A stretch of DNA of 64,000 nucleotides. Origin: Basidiobolus meristosporus CBS 931.73 (lineage: Eukaryota; Basidiobolomycota; Basidiobolomycetes; Basidiobolales; Basidiobolaceae). Each line of letters begins with the position of its first letter. The first letter of the stretch is position 1. The DNA is taken from contig MCFE01000083.1 of the NCBI GenBank assembly GCA_002104905.1, positions 1 to 64,000 of the forward strand, written 5' to 3'. A program made the translations under genes and the position numbers. This document shows, piece by piece, positions 55,931 to 64,000 of this stretch. The notes beneath the pieces were generated by a model that searched no databases, had not been told where the DNA came from, and saw nothing but the letters and a program-made list of their open reading frames with translations.

Positions 55931-58090
55931 CTTGACAATATTTATTTGTGCTGTGACAGTATTTGCATGGTATTGTTGCAATCTTTCAGTGCTCTATGAC
56001 TATTTTAAGTGAATCCAGTTGGCCAGGACATCCAATTACCTTAAATGGCAAGAAATTTGACTGTACTTTGACAGCCTCACAGCAAGACTCTGATGGCATT
56101 GTATTGGCAGTATGATGGCCTACCGCTGGTTTTGTATAATGCCACTGTACCAATATACCATATAGTACTTCCTTTTTCTACCTCCCCTTGTGCAATTCAT
56201 ATATTCCACTGTAGAATCACCTTTCTTTATTTGCTTACCCACCACCACCTTGGGTATTCCACATATAGTTTGAATAAAAAAAAACTATGGCCTCCTGCTT
56301 ACTAACCACTGCAAATGCACACACAGCTTTACAGCTTTTTAGTGTGATACTTGCAGAGTTGCCATATACCCTGTACTGCTGGTAACATGTACATCTGGCA
56401 AACATATGCTTAGTTGTTGCCACTTCTGCTATAAATACCTTCTGAATACTGGCAAAGAACTTTTTGTTATTTAGCTAATATATTTCTTCTGCCTGCTGGA
56501 TTCTAGTCCCCCTTGTAGGTGCGCTCTGGCTTTTACTTGTGTGAATTTGGTATTGAATGGTGTAGAAGTTAGCTTGTGACCACAAGAAATCCTGCATATC
56601 TTGGTGGAGTTTTCCTGATAAAAAATAGTTGCTTGTTGCACCCAACCCAACTTTGCATTACTTAACTGATTACCCACACATTGGGGCTGCTTAGCTTCTT
56701 AATGCCATAGGCATAGGTGACTCCATGTGCTCATTTGTCCTCAGTATTTTCCAACTCTTTCTGGCTGTTCTCCATGTGCCAACTCATCACATCCATGACA
56801 GACTTGAAGGTAATATTCTTGATGAGATTGGGATATAGTAGTACCTGCAACTTGACTTGTCTTCCTATCTCCCCACACATCCACTCCATAGGAAACTCCC
56901 AAAAGGTGAAGCAAGGTCCAATATTCTCAACTTACCAAGTGCAATGGAGTAGCAAATGAATTCAGTAGCGGCAGAGATCTACATGTTCAGCTTTATGTTT
57001 GTGGTATAGCTACTCAAATCCTGTCACAGACTCTTTACACAAAAGCTGCAGGTGCGTCAAGTTGGCATTGGTGATCCACTTCTGGATACATATTCCTACA
57101 ATGTTGACATATGACTCCCAATGCTTCCAATTTACACTTAGTAGAAATAGCTTCAGAAGGCCACTTGAATAAATACACATTCAGTTCATCCAGTCCTTGC
57201 ACTTGTATTGTTGCATATGCATATGAATGTTGATTGGAGCCTGTGAGAAGTACTTAGGGTAGTGGATACTCTGTAATATCTTGCCAATTCTTTCAAGTTT
57301 CTCCGGTATCTCAAGGGCTCATTTAGCTTGAAATGCCCCATGTACAACTTAGTTATCAGTATATATATAGGAATGTTGTTGAAAAGCAAATGCATTACTC
57401 CCAGTGGAAAGCTTTTACTTCAACAGATACCCTCTATCTTAAGTATCTCCCGTTTCTGATTAATTCATATTTTGGCCAATGGTGTATAGCTTGCCAACTT
57501 TGCAGCAATTACATGTTGACATCTGTATGCTCACTCTGTGGAATGATGATGTTCTTAGTGTTGGTGTTTGGGTAATAATAATGTGTATAACAATGTCCAC
57601 ATATGTCACCCAATGCTTCAATGTACTCTTGGTAGGAATGGCTTCAGGACACCACTGGAATAAATACATATCCAGTTCATCCAGTCTTTGCATTAGTATT
57701 GTTGCATATGTGTAAGAATATTAATTGGAGCGTGTGAGAAGTACTTAGGGTAGCAGATACTCCATAATATCTTGCCAATTCTTTCAAATTTCTCTGGTAT
57801 CTCAAAGGGCTCATTTAGCCTGAAATGCCCCATGTACTACTTGGTCATCAGTAAAGGGCTATTGTTGAAAAGCAAATGCATTGCTCCCAGTGGAAAGCTT
57901 TTGCTCCAACAGATACCCTCTATCTAAAGTGTCTCTGGTTTCCAATCGGTTCCATATTCTGGCCAATGGGGTATAGCTTGCCAACGTTGCTGCAATTGCA
58001 TGCTAACTTCTGTACATTCTCTCTGTGGAAAGATGATGTTCTTAGTGCTGGTATTTGGGTAATAATAATGTGTGTGAGTAATGGAGTAAA
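55931..58090 (-). pseudogene. Decayed CACTA/Tnp2-like transposase gene (copy 3) with internal tandem duplication
   Basis: Minus-strand phrases are spread over frames: MHLLFNNIP (57,395 downward, compare the DxMHLL segment of Tnp2 transposases), CPEAIPTKSTLKHWVTYVDI, and near 56,880-56,800 FTFWEFPMEWMCGEIGRQVK. The segment 57,085-57,580 is repeated at about 57,580-58,070. Numerous stops and shifts; inactive. The Tnp2 assignment rests on a few motifs only. Confidence 0.45.
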
Positions 58091-59116
58091 TCACCTGGAT
58101 CTCACACATTCATCAGCAATACCATCCATTGTGCCCAGAAAAACCTGCTTTCTTGCTGATGGCTGGGGTATCTCCAATGCAGATAATAATATGCGCTTTA
58201 CATGACAGCCATTTACCATTATTTTGCTAGAAAGCAATCAAAATTCATCCAGCAATGGATACAGGCAGCCATCCAGGTTGGACAGTGATTTAGACCCAGA
58301 TACCAGTGAGACTACCATCATATTATTGCTCTGATACCATAAGATGGACAGCAGATTCAGATTGATAAGAATCAGTGACCAGCAGGATTTGCTGGTAGAG
58401 TACTTGTTTAATGAGAATTCATGAAGTGCTATAGCAAAGGCATGTTTGTGCATACCTTCAAAGTAGCCCTTGCTTCCTAGCTGTTTGTAATGTTTGCTAT
58501 AGAATATATTGGATATGTTTGCACTTGATTGATACTGAGTGCGGTATTGTATAGCTTTGCAATATTTGTCAGACTGCATCAGCTTTCACAGATGGTGTAT
58601 GACCGGTGTGGTGGTGTATAGGTCCAAGGGAGAGATATGTTCAACACTTCTCAAGTGTTTTGTGTGTGGGGTGTTCACTGGGTGCAATAACCTCTGGCAA
58701 AAGCTTGCTAGGAATACTTGGGTTCTGTCTCTAATCTAATGTGTAGGGGAATAAAGCCACAAGCTTGTCCAGGGAAAACTATTGAGCTACAATCCCCGAC
58801 CTAGTTGGCGTCTTAACAAAAGTATGTGCTGGGTTCAGCATCCTTTGAGATGACAATGTACTAAAGCTTCCAGAGTCAAAACAACTGTAAACTCCTCCAG
58901 CAGGGACTTGATAAGAATGCAGCTGTGGTCAATAGACTTGTTCCGTTGGATAGTGCCACATAGTGCCAGCCTGTTTATAGTGCCGGATTGATCTGGCACT
59001 CTATGGCACTATCTGGCACTATAATTTCTACCATGATGCCAGTGGTATGATACAGTTACTGGTAATTTTACTCAATCTTACTTATGTTGCTCAGAATAGT
59101 GCTTTCCTTGCTTTAT

Positions 59117-60001
59117 TTACTCTTCATAATGCTCCAGACACATTTCTCTCAGTGGATGTCTTCTTGTATGAACATACTGTGCATTAATAAGTATCTTAAC
59201 TATTTTACCTATTCTGCTGTTTTCTCCTATATATGACTTTCCTCTGTATTTACCTGCCAATATGCTGAATCTCTTCAGATATCCAAATGTGTGCTCTACC
59301 CTTACTCTGAAATGATTAAATATCTCATTGTAGAGCTTCTGCTTCCTGCTAAGCACACCATTCCTTGGCTTCCTATAAGCTGTAATACATCCTAATCTCT
59401 GGCAATCCTCTCCTATATAGGCTAAGTCTGCCATACATTTCTCCCCTCTACTGAATTCAGGATGATTCTCTACCCTGAGTGGTTTGTCATGCCTACTTCC
59501 AGCAAATGGCCCACTAAACCAGATGATATTACCCTCAATGTCAGACAGTGCTTGAAACTTCACACAGTGTGCCTTGTACTTGCCAGAATAAAAGTGCCTC
59601 TGCCCTCTAGAAGGTCTGTTAATCCTCACTGGGAAGGTATCCAAAATACTCCTTATATGGAACCTGTTGCTGAACACTCTGGGATATGGAAGTCTATTGG
59701 AGCTTCTGAACCTAGTATTCCAAGCTTGCTCTAAGTCATTCATACCCTCTGCAAGGTGGTTCTCCATTGCTGTCAGCTGGGAATGAAAGCTTCTAGGACT
59801 TTTGTTGCCATGGATGGTGGGATGAAACCTTGTGGGGCAATAGTTCTTGTAATAGCAGAGAAGCTTAACAAGGGATCTCCTTGAATAGATTGGGGTTGAT
59901 GGTCCACAGTACTTGGTATAGATCTCCTCCAGTGTGTCAAAAGGAAATCCAGTAGTAGTGATGGGATTGATGAGAAAAGACCATTCAGATGAGTAAGTCA
60001 T
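59117..60001 (-). CDS. PIF/Harbinger (HARBI1-like) DDE transposase, 294 aa, intact
   Basis: A single uninterrupted frame on the minus strand. The DDE_Tnp_4 catalytic core is complete: first Asp in SILDTFPVRINRP, followed by YSGKYKAHCVKFQ and GPFAGSRHDKPL; second Asp in CMADLAYIGED; Glu in RVRVEHTFGYLKRF. The N-terminal third contains an HTH-like helical region (EEIYTKYCGPSTPIYSRRSL). The length is somewhat short for the family (~300-400 aa), but catalytic residues and the C-terminal helix are present, so it could be active with its partner protein. The 900 bases 59,101-60,000 contain no CpG dinucleotide, in strong contrast to the rest of the element. Confidence 0.88.
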   Translation of the reverse strand: MTYSSEWSFLINPITTTGFPFDTLEEIYTKYCGPSTPIYSRRSLVKLLCYYKNYCPTRFHPTIHGNKSPRSFHSQLTAMENHLAEGMNDLEQAWNTRFRSSNRLPYPRVFSNRFHIRSILDTFPVRINRPSRGQRHFYSGKYKAHCVKFQALSDIEGNIIWFSGPFAGSRHDKPLRVENHPEFSRGEKCMADLAYIGEDCQRLGCITAYRKPRNGVLSRKQKLYNEIFNHFRVRVEHTFGYLKRFSILAGKYRGKSYIGENSRIGKIVKILINAQYVHTRRHPLREMCLEHYEE

Positions 60002-60360
60002 ATTAAAATTGATGGATGATTGTATGGAGGCGGTATGAATCGATTCGGCGCGATCTGCGTTATTTATCTGATTTTTAACACATTTTGGTTAAATCTCCAT
60101 CAATTGCCATGTATCCCATCATTATGTCGCAAAAATCATCCGCAAACAATGCCTTGGTACTTCTATTGATGGTTTAATCATAGGTCTATAATCAAATAGG
60201 AAATCTGCGATTGATGTGATCTGATCCGTGTCAACGCGATCCGAGATGCATCATGCATAATATATGGAAAATTCAACAATCACTTTAGTTTTCATATATA
60301 TTTCATATAAGACCAGGTTGATGCCAATATACTGCTGTATAAGTATCCAAATCCGTTGCT

Positions 60361-61623
60361 ATGGTCCCCATACCAAGCCTCAACTCATCTTTAGTACAAC
60401 CCAGACAAAACCCATCCCCCAGCTCACAAGCGCGGTCCGGACCGGAAAAGTCGATGTCGGATCCGTTCAAGTTCTCGCCAAATGATTTTAGTATGGCCCA
60501 AGTGTCTATGATGAGCCTTCATACAGATATTTGGGCACTACTGATTAATCTAGCAGAACTAGATACCTCAGAGAGTCAACAAAGATGGAAGAATTTGAGT
60601 AGAAAGCTGTGGCATGAGTTCTACATCAAGATGCCAGCCGATGTATGTAAAAAGATATATAACAAGACAAGTATTGAAATCAAGAATGAGCTGAGAGTGA
60701 GGGGATTTGACGAAGAAGCCATGCAGGAACGATTTCGCGCGCAATTTGCACAGTACGGGCCGGACGCGTCCGTTTGTGCCTCAACTTTGGGAACCAAAGA
60801 GATTTTGAATGAGTTTTTGCCTCAAATGACTAATGTACTACGTGATATATTAGTAGAGCTAAGTGGCTTCCGAGAGCAATATACACAGGACTCATCCAGG
60901 CAACAGCTCCAAAGTATCAGACAGAGGGTAAGTGAATACCTTGAGGAATCAGATGGTGAGCTTCAGGAGGAAGAATACAGACCGCGAGCAACATTGTCCA
61001 GATTGCGCCAGCACGCCTTGCTGGATTCCCTACCATCTCTTGCAACCACAGCGCGCCGGCGCACGTCAGTCCAGAGTACGCCAACACCCTTTACCAGAAT
61101 GCCCCGCGTCAAGTCAACGCGCATTGAGCCAACCCGCGTCGGGTCAACGCGCGCGCTTCAGAGCAAAACTACGAGAACTTGCCAAACTGCTCATTTAGAC
61201 ACGAGTCCATTGGAGCGGACCGAGTCGCGTCAACATGCAGCATCACATCAAACTCAGCCAAGGGCCATCTCAACGCGTCAAGGCGCGCCTGCGCGTGCCG
61301 TCTTGCCTGACCATCAGCGAGTTACTTCTGGTGAACTGACTGATGATGACCAACATGAAGTGCCTCAACCACCGGAGCCTTTGGCAAGTAAAAGAACGCG
61401 TCAGCGCGTGGCACTACAGGCCGGTTCAGTTAGTTCAGTCGGAGCGATTCAGCGCGGCCAAGCTGCAGCATTGCACTCATCAACTAGGAGGCAAAATACT
61501 GACTACAAATACACAAGTAGCCAAGATGATAGTCAGCCAGGAAGTAGTATAGGTGTGCAAAGTGAGTCACTACCAAATGCTTCAGTAGTAATCCCTGTGA
61601 GAAAAAAACCCAGGAGAAGATGA
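60361..61623 (+). CDS. Harbinger accessory protein (putative DNA-binding partner), up to 420 aa
   Basis: Divergent from the transposase with a 359-bp shared, CpG-rich promoter region. The frame opens at 60,361; a Met at 60,454 (MSDPFKFSPND) is a plausible alternative start. Residues ~65-110 are helical with regular Trp spacing (SQQRWKNLSRKLWHEFYIKMP), reminiscent of the Myb/SANT-like partner of Harbinger transposases but not a clear match. Residues ~230-300 are very basic, with repeated STR/PTR steps (RVKSTR, IEPTR, VGSTR), likely DNA- or nuclear-import-related. The C-terminus ends in RKKPRRR, a strong nuclear-signal-like motif. In Harbinger systems this partner carries the transposase to the nucleus and to DNA; that role is inferred from position. 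Confidence 0.65.
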   Translation: MVPIPSLNSSLVQPRQNPSPSSQARSGPEKSMSDPFKFSPNDFSMAQVSMMSLHTDIWALLINLAELDTSESQQRWKNLSRKLWHEFYIKMPADVCKKIYNKTSIEIKNELRVRGFDEEAMQERFRAQFAQYGPDASVCASTLGTKEILNEFLPQMTNVLRDILVELSGFREQYTQDSSRQQLQSIRQRVSEYLEESDGELQEEEYRPRATLSRLRQHALLDSLPSLATTARRRTSVQSTPTPFTRMPRVKSTRIEPTRVGSTRALQSKTTRTCQTAHLDTSPLERTESRQHAASHQTQPRAISTRQGAPARAVLPDHQRVTSGELTDDDQHEVPQPPEPLASKRTRQRVALQAGSVSSVGAIQRGQAAALHSSTRRQNTDYKYTSSQDDSQPGSSIGVQSESLPNASVVIPVRKKPRRR

Positions 61624-62366
61624 TGCGATCGCTTTGAATTGCTCATATTTGTAATGATCCCGACAACCCTTTTTTTTTGCGATCCAAATCAAGCCATCGC
61701 AAATCAGTGATCATCAAATTTTTGATATAAGTAATATCAAGGTTGTCTCACATTTGAGACAGAACCCCTATAAATAAACACCCTGCATATATATACGTCA
61801 TCTGTACTACCAGTGCAGCTATTGGATCTGTTTCGCACCTACAAGATCGCTTGCGTGCTAGCTATGACACCTTGTCCAATCACTAGGATCAGGGATTTAC
61901 TTGCTCAATGGGCAAAATGGGATATTTAATGGCAAATCAGGTAGCTTTTTCAGTAGACAATGAGCCAATTGGGGGCTGCCAGTTTCAGGATACTTTTGGA
62001 CCAATTAACCACTGAGATACCGTCCAATTGGAGTGAGGGTAACCAAAATGGTAAGTATCAGTGTAGTTTATAGTGTGATACACATTTATTTCCATTTACA
62101 TTAAAGAAACATATCCAAATACCGGAATTTACCTGCCATTATAGCGGTATCCAATCGCGCACGTGATGCAAACATTACAAGTTGGCGCGATCATCCGTGC
62201 CGACCTCATCGTGTCAGATTGTGCCATAGTGTGCGAGATCGTCCCGCATAGTGTGAAATCGTCCAAGAACGATCCTGCCTTCTGGTAGCTATAATATCGC
62301 GCCCGATCGTTCTTTGCGACCGCGGATTGCGCCGCGCGCCCCGGCACGGTACAATGGCACAAGTCT

Positions 62367-63339
62367 AATAGTTACAAAGACAAAAAGTATCTTTGCTTGT
62401 AAAGAACAAACTTGGGAAAGAATCAAAGATAATAAAAGATTCCTACTCTGAGTATTCCTCACAAGTAGTGCCTCCAAGGTCAGTTGGCTGTCAGCACAGT
62501 TTCCTGGGAGTGTCCTGTGGTTTTGGGTTGGAAGTTCAGGTAGCAGCAGGTAGCAGTGATCACACTAATCAACAAGTCAGTATATTGATAAAAGGGATTA
62601 TGACTTATTGTTGAGGGATAACCTCCCTTATATACTTTTCTCACTGGCTAAGTGATTACTAAGCATGGTATTCCAGAAGGTTCTGGATATCAATAGAAAT
62701 CTTAATGACATCAGAATGACCTAAGAATGTTCTAAGTAGGTGCTGGATGGTTCTAAGAAGCACAGCACATCCAACCAATCAGGAATTGGTATTCTGAAAC
62801 CTGGGTAACATAGGAATACCATATATGGAATGGAAATGGTAGAGATGGTGACACAGGTTGATCATGTGTCACAGGCACTGGCGCGGGTACTTGCCTAATA
62901 TAGAAGCACTTATAGCTAGTAATCTTACATAAAGTGAGGGGTAACTTATGCAATAAGGTAAGCAGGTGTGAAAGTCAACCGGCTTATAGGATAGTACTGA
63001 TTGGGTAAGATAAATGGGATGAAACTAAAATAAGTGTAGTAGAGATATAGGGAAGTAGAAAATCAGGGTATGAGCACATCTGTTAGTGGGTGTCACTGTC
63101 ATCCCACTACACTGGATTATATCTGGAGTGTGAACAATGTTTTCACTCAATGGTGGTGGATTCCTGACAAATTGGGTGCGTTGCATTGGTAGCATTTTTG
63201 GATGTGAATGCCATGCAACTGTTAACACATGCTGTAATCAGAACAGTCTCTGGATCATATGTTACCAGCCACATGACACTTCACAAATAACTCCATTAAA
63301 ATCTACCATTCATTAAGAATCTCTGTTATAATGCCCATT
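62367..63339. other. Right half of R4b, then unassigned sequence
   Basis: Up to 63,111 this is LTR R4b (see that entry). From 63,112 to ~63,339 the sequence is unassigned and CpG-poor; CACAAATAACTCCATTAAAATC at ~63,272 echoes R2. Confidence 0.5.
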
Positions 63340-64000
63340 TACTATGACTTTGCCTATGAGGAATAATTGCAATGAGCACATCTGAAGGCCATTGCAAAGT
63401 TAAAGTCCTGTGGCTAAGAGGTAATGACCCTGTCAGGATAATGTGCAAACACCATTGAAAAATAATTGCACTCCATACTTACCAAAAATCTAGTCAAAGT
63501 TTTTCATCACAACAATTCATAGGTGGCATTTGGTTCCATCTCAGCCTATTACCTCCCTCTCTGATCCAAACATTCAGTGACCTCCTATGTATTCATGCAT
63601 TGATTGACTATTGCCTCTTTCTTGCACTCCTTACTTCCTGATTCAACCAATCCTCTTACTTTGCATGCATACATATTGATTTATTTGCTTTGAAACTTCA
63701 GTTGTACCTCAATTGCCAGTTGTGTTAACCTATATAAGTCCCTTTACCCAACCCTAACACTAAGCTCAGCACCACAATCAGCAAGTAACCTCATTAAAAT
63801 CCACCACTCAATTAGTATTTCTGCAGTTATGCTATTTTTCCATGACTCTGGCATGAGCAATATGGCTTTATGCCACTGTTCACTCACTACTTCCTATATA
63901 TCCCAGTCTTCAGCTGGCACTGCAAAGGTTAGCACCTCATTCACCAGTCTTTGCAATAGATGCATGCAATATTGAGTACATTTTTTTGAGCTCAACTCTT
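63340..64000. repeat. Repeat R2, copy 2, with C-terminal coding part of the unidentified element gene at the edge
   Basis: Co-linear with 40,950-41,590. From ~63,835 onward it matches the minus-strand C-terminal coding part (ATGCCACTGTTCACTCACT..., CAGTCTTCAGC..CACTGCAA), cut off by the window end. Confidence 0.7.

Larger units (their letters stand above)
58934..62366. mobile_element. Complete PIF/Harbinger-type DNA transposon, 3,433 bp
   Basis: Terminal inverted repeats AGACTTGTTCCGTTG (left) and ACAATGGCACAAGTCT (right, inverted; two mismatches in the first 14). Target duplication AAT at 58,931-58,933 and 62,367-62,369, fixed by comparison with the empty site in R4a (GTCAATAGTTAC). The left subterminal region (58,948-59,020) carries three TAGTGCCA/G motifs followed by three inverted TGGCACTA/T motifs, likely transposase binding sites. 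It has two divergent genes: DDE transposase (59,117-60,001, minus) and an accessory ORF (60,361-61,623, plus), the usual Harbinger plan. Confidence 0.9.
58607..63111 (+). mobile_element. R4 LTR copy b, solo, interrupted by the Harbinger element
   Basis: Halves 58,607-58,933 and 62,367-63,111 together make 1,069-1,072 bp matching R4a (47,787-48,858) nearly base for base. No internal retrotransposon sequence flanks it. No matching 5-bp duplication was seen at the outer ends. Confidence 0.85.

Overview
The window looks like nuclear DNA of a fungus, probably an early-diverging (zygomycete-grade) lineage. Genes have many short GT-AG introns (about 43-140 bp) with CTAAC/CTRAC-like branch points. 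The gene set is fungal: a CRIB-domain PAK kinase, ATP synthase subunit j, an MME1-type mitochondrial carrier, an HSF-type factor and an arrestin-like protein. The exact lineage is inference and cannot be fixed from the sequence alone.

Positions 1-10,816 are dense with genes: a broken APH/ACAD10-11-like phosphotransferase (+), an orphan protein (+), a PAK kinase (+), cyclin H (-), ATP synthase subunit j (-) and a choline/ethanolaminephosphotransferase (-). Positions 10.8-18.0 kb are gene-poor and hold a cluster of nested, mutually inserted solo LTRs of one family, called R1 here. Positions 18-40.2 kb are gene-rich again: arrestin-like (+), Myb/SANT-like (+), uS11 (+), a divergent kinesin-like protein whose nucleotide-binding motifs are all altered (-), eS28 (+), MME1-like carrier (-), secreted orphan (+), ISA2 (-), glycine C-acetyltransferase (+), C2H2 factor (+), HSF-type factor (+) and a quinone-oxidoreductase-like MDR enzyme (-). 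Many neighbours are divergent pairs with short shared upstream regions (kinesin/eS28, carrier/secreted protein, ISA2/KBL).

From about 40.5 kb to the end the window is a transposable-element graveyard that is strongly depleted of CpG. It holds R1 LTRs, including one followed by a copia-type primer-binding site and gag remnants. It also holds a decayed Ty3/gypsy pol split by a 1.19-kb insertion, the R4 LTR (about 1.07 kb) in several copies, decayed CACTA/Tnp2-like coding sequence with a tandem duplication, a short repeat R3 in at least five copies, and an unidentified element gene on the minus strand (41.4-43.5 kb).

The best preserved element is a 3,433-bp PIF/Harbinger-type transposon at 58,934-62,366. 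It has an intact DDE transposase ORF and a second, divergent ORF, and it sits inside an R4 LTR. The other R4 copy in this window supplies the unoccupied site, which defines the element ends and a 3-bp AAT target duplication exactly. Its transposase half contains no CpG at all, while the other half is rich in CpG.
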